Assembly (NCBI RefSeq): GCF_013371495.1
Contig: NZ_JABWTA010000001.1
Coordinates: 2,206,693-2,270,692 of the forward strand
DNA: 64,000 nt
Direction: 5' to 3'
Origin: Altererythrobacter lutimaris
GTDB taxonomy: Bacteria > Pseudomonadota > Alphaproteobacteria > Sphingomonadales > Sphingomonadaceae
Made by a program: the position numbers and the translations under genes
Shown here: positions 25,293-32,978 of the stretch, one piece after another
Numbering within the stretch: the stretch's first letter is position 1
Layout of the letters: the number at the start of each line of letters is the position of its first letter
The notes under the pieces: generated by a model
The model's database searches: none
Told to the model about the DNA's origin: nothing
Seen by the model: the letters and a program-made list of their open reading frames with translations, nothing else

Positions 25293-26774
25293 GTGCGCGC
25301 CAGTCATTTCGCCATAGCGCTTGCAGCACTCAGTGCATTGGCGGGTACGCCAGCCCAGGCAGAGACGCTGCGTGAAGCTCTGGCCAAGGCCTATCTGTCG
25401 AACCCGTCACTTCAAGCGAGCCGTGCAGAACAGCGCGCAACCGATGAGGAAGTTCCGATCCAGCGCGCCAACGGCTTGCCCAATGTCGGTGTCACTGGAA
25501 ATCACATCGAATTCCTGAAGCTCTCACCCAACAGCTTCAACGCACCGAAACGTCGTTTGCAGATAGGTCCCGATCTGAGCGTTCCGCTTTATTCGGGCGG
25601 TGCAACCCGCAACGCGATCAAGGCTGCAAAGGAGCGGGTATCGGCAGGGCAAGCTGGTCTACGCGGCACGGAAAGCAATATTTTCTCGCAAGTCGTGGCT
25701 GCCTACATGGATGTGCTGCGCACTGAAGCCCTGGTTGCCTTGTCGAAAAACCAGGTGGAGGTCCTTTCGGTCAATCTCGAAGCAACGCGCGACCGCTTCG
25801 AGATTGGCGAGCTAACCCGAACGGATATTGCGCAATCGGAATCTCGCTTGGCACTCGCACAGAGCGATCTCCAGAATGCGCGGGCCAATCTGATCGGCGC
25901 GCGCGAAGACTATTTGCGCCTCGTCGGCAATGCGCCTTCCAATCTTGAAGCGCCCCCTCCCCTGCCGGGCCTGCCTGAAACCGTTGGCGAGTCCGTCGTC
26001 ATCGCGTTGGAAAACAATCCTGATCTGATCGCCGCCAAAGAACGCGCTGAAGCCGCGGGCTATGACAGCGAAGTGGCGGGTGCCGGACGCTTGCCCACCG
26101 TCGGTGCATTCGGGAATTACGATTACACCGACTATTTCGGGACACTAGGCGGTCCGATCGCATCGAACTTTTCGCAGACAGAGCGCACAGCCAATGTCGG
26201 CGTGCAGATCACCATTCCCATTTTTCAAGGCGGGCAGCCAGCCGCTCGTCAACGCCAGGCCTTTGCGCGTGAAAGTGCTGCACTGGAAAACGTGGTCGCG
26301 ACGCAGCGTTTGGTTATCGACAACACCCGTTCCGCCTATGCCGCGTGGCAGGCTTCAACTGCAGTCATCGCCAGTTCCGAAGCAGCGGTTGCTGCGGCTG
26401 AGCTAAGCCTGGAGGGCGTGCGTGCAGAGAATTCGATCGGGAATCGCTCCATTCTCGATGTGCTCAATGCCGAGCAGGAATTGCTGTCTGCACGCGCTCA
26501 GTTGATTACCTCTCAGCGCAATGCCTATGTGTCCGGCTTTGCCCTGCTTGCAAATATGGGCCGGGCTGAAGCGCGCGACTTGAACCTCGACACAGGCGGT
26601 GTGCTCTACGATCCGCAAGTCAATTACGACCGCGTGCGCGGCAAGATGTTTGACTGGCAGCGCGATCCGGAACCTGCTGCAACTACGGTTAGCACCGTTG
26701 ACATCCCTGCCCCTGACGCTTCAATTGTGACCAGTGAATCGCCTGTTAACCCTGAGTCGCTCGAAGCCGAATGA
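25293..26774 (+). CDS. tolC: TolC-family outer membrane efflux protein
   Basis: A 493-residue TolC-type outer membrane channel. It has a Sec signal (MRASHFAIALAALSALAGTPAQA) and the two tandem OEP repeats: about residues 30-225 and 240-450, each with long helical hairpins (for example TESNIFSQVVAAYMDVLRTEALVAL and the matching ATQRLVIDNTRSAYAAW, given in part). Translation starts at a GTG at 25293. It provides the exit duct for type I secretion or RND/ABC efflux; no partner pump is in the window. It follows the PIMT-like gene and precedes popZ, an arrangement seen in related alphaproteobacteria. Confidence 0.92.
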   Translation: MRASHFAIALAALSALAGTPAQAETLREALAKAYLSNPSLQASRAEQRATDEEVPIQRANGLPNVGVTGNHIEFLKLSPNSFNAPKRRLQIGPDLSVPLYSGGATRNAIKAAKERVSAGQAGLRGTESNIFSQVVAAYMDVLRTEALVALSKNQVEVLSVNLEATRDRFEIGELTRTDIAQSESRLALAQSDLQNARANLIGAREDYLRLVGNAPSNLEAPPPLPGLPETVGESVVIALENNPDLIAAKERAEAAGYDSEVAGAGRLPTVGAFGNYDYTDYFGTLGGPIASNFSQTERTANVGVQITIPIFQGGQPAARQRQAFARESAALENVVATQRLVIDNTRSAYAAWQASTAVIASSEAAVAAAELSLEGVRAENSIGNRSILDVLNAEQELLSARAQLITSQRNAYVSGFALLANMGRAEARDLNLDTGGVLYDPQVNYDRVRGKMFDWQRDPEPAATTVSTVDIPAPDASIVTSESPVNPESLEAE

Positions 26775-26819
26775 TCTCAGCTGGTTGATCGGCTTGAAAT
26801 GCATTTAGGGGCACTATCA

Positions 26820-27323
26820 ATGACGCAGCAAAACGAAGCATCCGTCGAGGAAATCCTTGAGTCGATCAAGAAAGTGATCGCGCGCGATTCCGGCGGTGGA
26901 GAGTTCTTGATGCGCACGAAGTCGGAACCGCAGGAAGAGGCGCTGGTTGAGCCCGCTGCTGACGACGAAGCAGAAGAAGTGCTCGACCTGTCTGACATGG
27001 AATATCTCGGCGATGAAGGCCTGGTAGAGCCTGAGGATGAGCTGGACCCAGAAGTGTTTGAAGAGGCACTTGCTGAAGAAGAGCCTGCGCTGACCACCGA
27101 GGCAGCCGCAGGCGCGATGCGCGACAATCTCGCTGCGCTGGCGATGCTTTCAGAACCCCCTGCCCGCCCGCAAATCGTTCGCTCCGGCGAGACGTCGCTT
27201 GAAGGCCTCGCGCGAGAGATGCTGCGCCCGATGCTCGCTGAATGGTTGGACAAAAACCTGCCTGGCATGGTCGAGCAGATGGTTCAGGCCGAGATTGCCA
27301 GGATCGCCGGCAAGCGCAAATAA
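26820..27323 (+). CDS. popZ: PopZ-like polar organizing protein (DUF2497)
   Basis: A 167-residue protein of the DUF2497 family, which includes Caulobacter PopZ. The N-terminal helix SVEEILESIKKVIARD (residues 7-22) binds client proteins in PopZ, and the C-terminal LEGLAREMLRPMLAEWLDKNLPGMVEQMVQAEIARI (in part) is the oligomerisation domain. Between them lies an acidic, Pro/Glu/Asp-rich disordered linker, shorter than or equal to that of Caulobacter. It self-assembles at a cell pole and anchors the ParB-parS complex. The ATG at 26820 is used; an upstream in-frame ATG would add 7 residues. Confidence 0.9.
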   Translation: MTQQNEASVEEILESIKKVIARDSGGGEFLMRTKSEPQEEALVEPAADDEAEEVLDLSDMEYLGDEGLVEPEDELDPEVFEEALAEEEPALTTEAAAGAMRDNLAALAMLSEPPARPQIVRSGETSLEGLAREMLRPMLAEWLDKNLPGMVEQMVQAEIARIAGKRK

Positions 27324-27362
27324 CGCGTTGTCGCTCTGTCTTGAGCGCTTATGTTGCGCTGT

Positions 27363-27791
27363 ATGACTACGGACAGCTCAAACACGTCTGGCTCCTCGCT
27401 GCGCAGCCCGTTGCAGGATGCAGAGCTCGCGCTTGCGAAGCTCGGTGGCGAAACGATTGAGCGGCACATCTTCCTTTGCGCCATGAGCGAGAAAGGTAAG
27501 TGCTGCGCGCGCGAGGAAGGCGAAGCGGCCTGGAAGTATCTCAAACGGCGTCTGAACCAGCTAAAGCTCGCAGGTCCCAAGCGCATCAATCCCGAAGGCA
27601 AGCCCTGCGGAGGTGTCCAACGCACCAAGGCGGACTGCCTGCAAGTCTGCGCCAATGGTCCCATCGCTGTCGTCTGGCCAGAGCGTGTCTGGTACCACTC
27701 ATGTCGTGAGGATGTGCTCGAAGAGATTATCCAGCGTCATCTGATTGGCGGTGAAGTGGTTGAGGACTACCGCTTGAAGCAGCCGCGCTAA
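27363..27791 (+). CDS. Thioredoxin-like [2Fe-2S] ferredoxin
   Basis: A 142-residue protein of the thioredoxin-fold ferredoxin family. Cysteine pattern: [14 protein letters not shown] near residue 35-48, then [24 protein letters not shown] (in part) around 91-114, matching the C-x(8,12)-C ... C-x3-C type of [2Fe-2S] proteins. It has a serine-rich N-terminus and no signal peptide, so it is cytoplasmic and probably acts as an electron carrier; the partner enzyme is unknown. An ATG 12 bp upstream (27351) is an alternative start. Confidence 0.87.
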   Translation: MTTDSSNTSGSSLRSPLQDAELALAKLGGETIERHIFLCAMSEKGKCCAREEGEAAWKYLKRRLNQLKLAGPKRINPEGKPCGGVQRTKADCLQVCANGPIAVVWPERVWYHSCREDVLEEIIQRHLIGGEVVEDYRLKQPR

Positions 27792-27810
27792 ACGCCGCTA
27801 TTCCCCTGCC

Positions 27811-28104
27811 TCAATCCTTGTCGTGATCAGGCAGATTGTTGTCGACTGCTTCGTCATGCCCCGTTCCATTCGACAAAAACATCAATCCCATCAACGCGCT
27901 AGTGAGCAGCATGGTGAAACCAATCCCTAGCGCCACCGCGATGAAGAAGTGGATCGATTGCTCCCCATCGCTGTCGTAAAGCAGGGCGATCGCGATGATC
28001 ACAACCGCGACTGTCGCGCCAAACATCAGCCGCATGATCCGGCGATAGCGCGCCCACGCATAGGCTGCCTTTTCAGGATCGTCCAAGGGGGAATTGCCGG
28101 GCAT
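27811..28104 (-). CDS. Small membrane protein
   Basis: A 97-residue protein with two hydrophobic segments (about residues 24-42 and 53-77), a charged N-terminal region (EKAAYAWARYRRIMR) and an acidic tail (GHDEAVDNNLPDHDKD). No family recognised beyond a general sphingomonad pattern. It converges with the ferredoxin gene (20 bp apart) and is divergent from the CBS-domain gene. Confidence 0.75.
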   Translation of the reverse strand: MPGNSPLDDPEKAAYAWARYRRIMRLMFGATVAVVIIAIALLYDSDGEQSIHFFIAVALGIGFTMLLTSALMGLMFLSNGTGHDEAVDNNLPDHDKD

Positions 28105-28219
28105 GATCCTGCGCTCATGGCCTTAGCGTGGAAGCATTGCAACCGATCTGAGACAGACAGGATTCGCATTTTTGCAGCAATGGTGGCACTCTATGCATGT
28201 CGAGAGAGAGGAGCGCCCT

Positions 28220-28651
28220 ATGACTATCGCCCGGATCACTGCCAATCGCAGCCCAGCGGACATCATCGCATGCGAAGCGAACACACAGGTCCGCGATGTG
28301 GTTAAGTTATTGGCGACAAAGCGGATTGGCGCGGTCCCGATCCTTGAAAACGGCCAGGTTGTCGGCATTTTTTCCGAGCGCGATGTGATCTATCGGCTCG
28401 CTGATGAAGGCGAGGTCTGCATGACCAGGCCTGTCAGCCAGGTCATGACAGCGCCTGCCATAAGTGTCGAAGAAACAACGACAATCGACGATGCACTTTC
28501 GCTGATGACGAAGCGCCGTATCCGCCATTTACCCGTGCTCGACAATGGCGCGCTGAAGGCATTTATCTCGATTGGCGACCTGGTGAAGACCAAGATGGAT
28601 GAAGTCGAGCATGAAGCTGAAGCGATGCGAAGCTACATCCAAACCGCTTGA
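28220..28651 (+). CDS. CBS-domain pair protein
   Basis: A 143-residue protein made of two tandem CBS domains (about 5-65 and 72-135). Core motifs are VVKLLATKRIGAVPILENGQVVGIFSERDVI and the second copy ALSLMTKRRIRHLPVLDNGALKAFISIGDLV (both in part). Such stand-alone pairs bind adenine nucleotides and act as energy-state sensors; the partner is unknown. The start at 28220 has a good AGAGGAG ribosome-binding site, better than the upstream in-frame ATG at 28172. Confidence 0.9.
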   Translation: MTIARITANRSPADIIACEANTQVRDVVKLLATKRIGAVPILENGQVVGIFSERDVIYRLADEGEVCMTRPVSQVMTAPAISVEETTTIDDALSLMTKRRIRHLPVLDNGALKAFISIGDLVKTKMDEVEHEAEAMRSYIQTA

Positions 28652-28695
28652 AAACACTACGGTTTTACGCGTTTCCCGACAGGTACGGGCGCTCA

Positions 28696-28761
28696 GAGAT
28701 AACGCGAGATGACCCTAAGATAATCCCGAGATGGCTTGAGACTGCGCGAGATCATCCCTAA
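28696..28761 (+). repeat. Four phased GAGAT repeats upstream of erpA
   Basis: GAGAT occurs at 28696, 28706, 28728 and 28748, spaced 10, 22 and 20 bp. Around the second and fourth copies a longer direct repeat CGCGAGAT-xx-CCCTAA is visible (28703-28718 and 28745-28761). The spacing places the copies near one face of the helix, as for a cooperatively binding protein. Confidence 0.45.
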
Positions 28762-28772
28762 ATATATGAAGT

Positions 28773-29102
28773 ATGGCTGAGATGCTCACACTGACCCCCG
28801 CCGCTGCAAAGCGCGTTGCCTGGATTGCCGAGAAACAGGGCAAGCCTGCGATCCTGCGTTTGTCGGTTGAAGGCGGCGGCTGCTCGGGCTTTCAATACAA
28901 GTTCGATTTGGCCGATGGGCCGGACAGCGATGATTCTGTGAGCGAAACCGATACAGTCCAGCTCGTGGTTGATCCGATCAGTCTGGATCTTGTCAGCGGC
29001 AGCGTGGTTGATTTCGTCGAGTCGCTGGGCGGCGCTGCGTTCCGCGTTGAAAACCCGCAAGCAGCCGCCGGTTGCGGCTGCGGGTCCAGCTTCGGGATTT
29101 AA
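28773..29102 (+). CDS. erpA: ErpA, A-type Fe-S cluster carrier
   Basis: A 109-residue HesB/IscA-type carrier that delivers Fe-S clusters to target apoproteins. The three family cysteines are present: Cys37 in GGCSGF and Cys101/Cys103 in GCGCGSSFGI. The length is near the usual 105-115. A block of GAGAT repeats at roughly helical spacing lies just upstream (28696-28752). The gene stands alone, about 25 kb from the suf operon. Confidence 0.93.
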   Translation: MAEMLTLTPAAAKRVAWIAEKQGKPAILRLSVEGGGCSGFQYKFDLADGPDSDDSVSETDTVQLVVDPISLDLVSGSVVDFVESLGGAAFRVENPQAAAGCGCGSSFGI

Positions 29103-29126
29103 AGCACCCCGCCTATTGTTGAGTGC

Positions 29127-29148
29127 GCTCAGGACGTCCATCCTGAGC
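29127..29148. repeat. REP-like palindrome after erpA
   Basis: GCTCAGGA-CGTCCA-TCCTGAGC, a perfect 8-bp inverted repeat followed by TTGACC. It resembles the abundant palindromic intergenic repeats of sphingomonads whose core is TCCTGAGCTTG. It may also act as a 3' hairpin for erpA. No U run follows. Confidence 0.4.
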
Positions 29149-29262
29149 TTGACCCGACCACCCGCACCCTCCACCCTTCCGTGTTTTTGTGTCTTGCCGC
29201 TTCGCTGCTTGAGGACAGCCATTCACATAGACGCCATGGGAATCATCCGCCATTAAGGGCGG

Positions 29263-30060
29263 ATGAAAATCGCCACATTCAATATCAACGGGATCAAGGC
29301 TCGCCTGCCGCGCCTGAAGGAATGGCTGGAGGAAACCCGGCCCACCGTCGCGTGCCTGCAAGAGATCAAGAGCCAGGACGAGAACTTTCCCGCAAGCGAA
29401 TTTGAAGAGCTTGGCTATCAAGCAATCTGGCACGGCCAGAAGAGCTTCAACGGTGTTGCGATCCTGACCGATACCAAAGCGATCCCCGAGGGCGCGAGCG
29501 AAGTCCAACGCGGGCTCGGGATTGACGGCCCGAAAGAAGGTGAAGGCGAGCAAGCTCGCTATCTCGAAGTCGATGTCGCTGGCAAACGGATCGTGTGCAT
29601 TTACTTGCCAAACGGCAATCCGCATCCCGGCCCCAAATTTGATTACAAGCTCGCCTGGATGGAGAAGCTGCGCGCGCGTATGGCGGAGATCTGGGCTGAA
29701 GAAGTTCCCGCCGCTGTGCTCGGCGACTATAATGTGATCCCTGAGGACAATGACGTCTGGGCTGTGAAAGGCATGGCATCAGACGCGCTGATGCAGCCTG
29801 AGTCGCGTGCTGCCTATGCCCGCCTGCTAGGCGATGGCTGGACAGATGCTGTGCGCACGCTCAATCCACGCGGAGGCGTGTGGACCTATTGGGACTATCA
29901 GGCTGGCGCATGGCAGCGCGACCATGGCTTCCGCATCGACCACATCCTGTTGTCACCAGAGCTTGCGGACAAGCTTGAAGCGGTTGGTGTCGACAAGGAA
30001 CATCGCGGACGCGAAAAAGCGAGCGACCACGCACCCGTCTGGGCGGTGCTGAGGGATTAG
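29263..30060 (+). CDS. xthA: Exodeoxyribonuclease III
   Basis: A 265-residue Mg-dependent AP endonuclease/3'-5' exonuclease of base excision repair. The order of family motifs is intact: FNINGIKAR, LQEIKSQDE (metal-binding Glu), GVAILTD, LGDYNVIPEDNDVW, and SDHAPVWAVL at the C-terminus (Asp/His of the active site). Length matches E. coli XthA. Stands alone on the plus strand. Confidence 0.95.
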   Translation: MKIATFNINGIKARLPRLKEWLEETRPTVACLQEIKSQDENFPASEFEELGYQAIWHGQKSFNGVAILTDTKAIPEGASEVQRGLGIDGPKEGEGEQARYLEVDVAGKRIVCIYLPNGNPHPGPKFDYKLAWMEKLRARMAEIWAEEVPAAVLGDYNVIPEDNDVWAVKGMASDALMQPESRAAYARLLGDGWTDAVRTLNPRGGVWTYWDYQAGAWQRDHGFRIDHILLSPELADKLEAVGVDKEHRGREKASDHAPVWAVLRD

Positions 30061-30136
30061 AAGGGGGGCCGGGTGCTCACACTCTGAGACGACATGTCGG
30101 AAAATGGAGTGGGAGTGGACTTTCGCCTTTTTTGGC

Positions 30137-30349
30137 TTAAATCAGATTCGTCTCTGCATTGCGGCGCTCTTTTTGTTCGCGCTCTGACTTTGCTCGGTCG
30201 AGTGCTACCTTGTGAGCTTGTTTTGCCAGCCCTCGCCAAGTCTTTTCTGCGCGGAGGTTACGCTCCCTAACATTTTCGAGCGTTGCCTCTTTCGCTTCGA
30301 GTGCAGCTTCGCGCGCTCGCGCGTCGTAAAATTCAAATGTTTGCTTCAT
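30137..30349 (-). CDS. Small charged hypothetical protein
   Basis: A 70-residue, highly charged, all-helical-looking protein (MKQTFEFYDARAREAALEAKEA then many Glu/Arg/Lys), possibly a coiled coil. Start at 30349 chosen because the extended upstream reading (to 30394) enters the 8-bp hairpin. It lies downstream of a cold-shock protein gene on the same strand. Function unknown. Confidence 0.5.
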   Translation of the reverse strand: MKQTFEFYDARAREAALEAKEATLENVRERNLRAEKTWRGLAKQAHKVALDRAKSEREQKERRNAETNLI

Positions 30350-30384
30350 CGCGTATCTTTCGAGGCTGGTTCCACTCAAAGGTA

Positions 30385-30423
30385 TTCCTCCCACGCCCGG
30401 TTAGCAGAGGTGCGCGGGAGGAA
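30385..30423 (-). other. Hairpin between csp and the charged small gene
   Basis: TTCCTCCC and GGGAGGAA pair perfectly over 8 bp, extended inward by CGC/GCG after one mismatch, with a 15-nt loop. It is in the 3' region of the csp mRNA and has no U run on the minus strand, so an mRNA-stabilising or processing hairpin is more likely than an intrinsic terminator. Confidence 0.4.
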
Positions 30424-30437
30424 CTCCGGTAGGCCGA

Positions 30438-30650
30438 TTAGGTCGCAGCGGACAGATTGACTGCGCTCGCCTTGCCATTACGGCCAGTCTCTACCTCGAA
30501 GTTCAGGCGCTGGTCCTTATCGAGCGACTGCATGCCTGCGGCCTGAACGGCACTGATGTGGACAAAGCTGTCACTTGAGCCGTCGTCAGGCTGAATGAAG
30601 CCATAGCCCTTGTCAGTGTTGAAGAATTTTACGGTTCCGGTCTTACTCAT
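30438..30650 (-). CDS. Cold-shock protein (CspA family)
   Basis: A 70-residue cold-shock-domain RNA chaperone. It carries RNP-1 and RNP-2-like motifs KGYGFIQP and SFVHISAV, with the aromatic RNA-binding residues. Start at 30650 (MSKTGTVKFFN) preceded by AAAGGAACC. A long upstream region without genes (up to 30909) may be its leader; long leaders regulate cspA-like genes in other bacteria. A perfect 8-bp hairpin lies downstream. Confidence 0.93.
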   Translation of the reverse strand: MSKTGTVKFFNTDKGYGFIQPDDGSSDSFVHISAVQAAGMQSLDKDQRLNFEVETGRNGKASAVNLSAAT

Positions 30651-30909
30651 GATGGTTCCTTTCAAGAACGCATAGGGTTGCCGCGCCGCGACATGCGGAG
30701 CGGTCGTGCATAAAATCGTTAGATGAAAGGAAGTCGTCGTCTGGTTTTCGCCGGGGCCATCAAAGGCAAGCGGCGGTCGTCAAAATCCGAAGTCCGTCGC
30801 AAATTTCGACGTCAGCATCCTCTTATTAGCACACAATTTTCAAAGCGGCGACACAATTCGCTAATATGTTTGCCCACGTGAAGTTTTTTCAGGACGAGGA
30901 AGTCTCGGC

Positions 30910-31071
30910 TCACAAGTATTGCGGTAAACCTGCTTTCTCACGAAACTGGCGGATCCTCTTCTCATAGTATTCAACCAGATCGAAATAGGTTTCACGATCA
31001 TTGTCAGACCGTGAGCTTTGCCGGTTCATAACGGCCAGTTGGTGATGGTAAAGAAGTTGATTGAAGTCCAT
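30910..31071 (-). CDS. 53-residue small protein
   Basis: A small open frame of 53 residues starting at 31071 (MDFNQLLYHHQLAVMNR) with GGAGAG 5 bp before the ATG, a credible ribosome-binding site. The protein is polar, rich in Gln, His, Arg and Tyr and predicted helical (YFDLVEYYEKRIRQF). It lies between two cold-shock-domain genes on the same strand. Similar short sphingomonad proteins seem to exist, but no function is known. Confidence 0.6.
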   Translation of the reverse strand: MDFNQLLYHHQLAVMNRQSSRSDNDRETYFDLVEYYEKRIRQFREKAGLPQYL

Positions 31072-31124
31072 GGTAGCTCTCCGCGTAATTGATCGGAAGC
31101 GCGCGCTGGTCGTACAACCCCACC

Positions 31125-31340
31125 CTAGCTTTGAACCAAGCGAAGGTTGATCGCGTTCTTCTCACCATCAACTCCTAGTTCGATTTCAAAGATGAGACGT
31201 TGACCTTCACAAACTCTCTCGCTTGGCCTGCGCTGCACATCGATCTGCTGGAATGGCAATAATTCGCCTCCGGATTCCGGGCTGATGAAGCCCGTTCCCG
31301 TCATCCGGTCAAATGTCCTGACCTTGCAGTAGTTGACCAT
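31125..31340 (-). CDS. Divergent cold-shock-domain protein
   Basis: A 71-residue protein with the overall CspA pattern: hydrophobic start VNYCKVRTFDRMTGTGFISPE in place of GTVKWFNxxKGFGFI (in part), RNP-1 position GTGFISP, RNP-2 position LLPFQQID, and C-terminal VDGEKNAINL. Two of the aromatic RNA-binding residues are changed, so nucleic-acid binding may be altered. It is one of two CSD genes within 0.9 kb, separated by the 53-residue gene. Confidence 0.82.
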   Translation of the reverse strand: MVNYCKVRTFDRMTGTGFISPESGGELLPFQQIDVQRRPSERVCEGQRLIFEIELGVDGEKNAINLRLVQS

Positions 31341-31687
31341 AAAATGTGCCTTCTTCTTCGCCCGCGCTCCAATATGGAGGCGCCTGAGGCCTAAGAGACG
31401 AAAAAGAGGGGCTGACGCGCTTTGCGCAGCGTGTCGAACCGTCGATTGCGACTGGTAGCGGCTTTCGACATGGTTATGACCGACCTGGATTTCAAGTCGC
31501 TTTTGAAACGAAGTCTATTGCCATTTTCAGCTAGAAGCCGAAGAGCAAATGACATGCAAGCTGGTCTGTTGACCGCGTTCTAGCAATTCAAGCCCGCATC
31601 CCCATATGACAATCATCGCCTGAATGTGCATGTAAGCTCACGCGACTGAGAGACCTAGCGCTCCCGCTTACGAGACGAGGTCAGGCT
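31341..31687. other. Gene-free stretch upstream of CSD gene
   Basis: A stretch of about 350 bp between divergent genes with no convincing gene. It probably holds the promoters and leaders of the cold-shock-domain gene (minus) and the 87-residue gene (plus). A GTAAGC/GCTTAC inverted pair lies near 31630-31672. A 37-codon frame at 31470 lacks a ribosome-binding site. Confidence 0.4.
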
Positions 31688-31951
31688 ATGTCACAAGATA
31701 ACTTTCTTCCCCGCTGCCATCCGCACATGCTTGGCGAGGAAGGAAAAGTAGACTTGGAAAAGTGCGAAGCATTGTCCGCAGATATGGCAGAACTGCGGGA
31801 GATGGGCGTTATTCTGACACTGGTGGCGAGCTATAAAGTCGGGACCAACCGATATACCAACCTTGGCGACGCATTAGCCCAAGCACGCATTCAGCGGAGC
31901 ATGACAATTTTTGATCAGGCCGCCAATATACCTTCGATAAAGGGACACTAA
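31688..31951 (+). CDS. Small hypothetical protein
   Basis: An 87-residue soluble protein, no domain recognised. It has a Cys/His-containing N-terminus (LPRCHPHMLGEEGKVDLEKCEAL) and a helical rest (VASYKVGTNRYTNLGDALAQAR). A purine-rich GAGACGAGG precedes the ATG. It stands alone and is followed by a poly-C tract. Confidence 0.55.
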   Translation: MSQDNFLPRCHPHMLGEEGKVDLEKCEALSADMAELREMGVILTLVASYKVGTNRYTNLGDALAQARIQRSMTIFDQAANIPSIKGH

Positions 31952-32040
31952 TCGCTTGCGAGCCCCTCAATTTTCGCAATGTCCGCAATTCGGTCGCATG
32001 CACACGTTCAAGATCTTGGCTTGAATGCCCGGCAAAACCT

Positions 32041-32054
32041 CCCCCCCCCCCCCC
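32041..32054. repeat. 14-nt homopolymeric C tract
   Basis: An uninterrupted run of 14 C in the gap between the 87-residue gene and the SleB hydrolase gene, 62 bp beyond the latter's stop codon. Tracts this long are unstable during replication and also prone to sequencing error; no gene reads through it with confidence. Confidence 0.9.
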
Positions 32055-32115
32055 AAACAGGCGCAGGCCGTCGCGCACGCACTACAAGCGGGGGAGCCAC
32101 CCGAAAGTGGTCAGA

Positions 32116-32760
32116 TCACCTGTAAAACAGATGCGTCTTGATCGTCGCGAGGTGCGCCTTCTTGCGGCTCCATGATGGGCTCACATATTTCGCATGGAAA
32201 TAGAGCGCGTCATCCGCTGCGCTATCCCACAGGCCTTCATGCGCAATCCGCGCAATCGCCTTGGCGCGTTCCCACGCTTTCGAGCCCTTGCGGATTTTCG
32301 GCATCTGGCCATTCTTTACAAACGAGAATTGCGCGCGCTGATAGACAACGTCGCAATAGCTCGCCGGGAAACGCGGCGATTCCGCGCGGTTGATGACGAC
32401 CTGTGCAACAGCCAGCTGGCCTGCAAGTGGTTCGCCGCGCGATTCGAAATAGACCGTGCCAGCCAGACATTGCATCTGCTCTGACAGCGTCTCTTTGGTT
32501 TCAATTGTGCTGACCAGTTCGCGCAGCGAGCTCGCCTGTGGCGCGTCAATGGTCTCAGCAGTTTCCGCAGCAGGCTCAACAATCGGCTGAACCACTTCTT
32601 GCGAAATGAAAATCGGTTCTGCTGTCTCTGCCGGCATTTGCGCCGCAGTTTCAGCGTTCAGTTCTTGTGCGAATGCTGAGGAGGATTCCTCGCTCGCGAT
32701 GGTAAGGCTGACGCCTGCGACAAGCGCAAGCGCACTCAGCCCGTAGGCCTTGCGACTCAT
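32116..32760 (-). CDS. SleB-type cell wall hydrolase
   Basis: A 214-residue exported protein of the cell-wall hydrolase SleB family. It has a signal peptide (LSALALVAGVSLTIA), then a ~60-residue Glu/Ala/Pro-rich linker, then the catalytic domain with CLAGTVYFESRGEPLAGQLAVAQVVINRA (in part), the catalytic Glu in YFESRGE, and YFHAKYVSPSW. SleB enzymes are lytic transglycosylases acting on peptidoglycan; here a vegetative role is assumed. The ATG at 32760 (MSRKAYG) was chosen over 32808, which would put a long charged lead before the signal. Confidence 0.9.
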   Translation of the reverse strand: MSRKAYGLSALALVAGVSLTIASEESSSAFAQELNAETAAQMPAETAEPIFISQEVVQPIVEPAAETAETIDAPQASSLRELVSTIETKETLSEQMQCLAGTVYFESRGEPLAGQLAVAQVVINRAESPRFPASYCDVVYQRAQFSFVKNGQMPKIRKGSKAWERAKAIARIAHEGLWDSAADDALYFHAKYVSPSWSRKKAHLATIKTHLFYR

Positions 32761-32978
32761 GAATGTTTCTAACTTGTGCGGTGAACGCACCACGAGTGCC
32801 CAAAACACTCTAACAGGTCTGGACCGCGGTGCGTTTTCGCACTCGCAAGAGAGGTCGGTCCTTAGGCCTGCCGGCCGTCCCCCGTCTGCGTGCTAACTTG
32901 CTGGCCGTATTGCCAACCAAGCCGCCTGCGCACCTGGAAGCTGGCGGGCCAAATAGAGCCTAAGCGCGCAAGGTCAAG

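Noticed and set aside
30869..30884. TTGCCCACGTGAAGTT, a CACGTG-centred sequence like parS
   Set aside because: Only the core CACGTGAA matches; too many mismatches in the arms, and it is 8-9 kb on the other side of the origin.
31470..31583. 37-codon open frame in the gene-free region
   Set aside because: No ribosome-binding site, no recognisable sequence features; likely chance.
31809..32078. Minus-strand frame reading through the poly-C tract (poly-Gly run)
   Set aside because: Composition unlike real proteins, overlaps the better 87-residue plus-strand gene, and depends on the exact length of an error-prone homopolymer.
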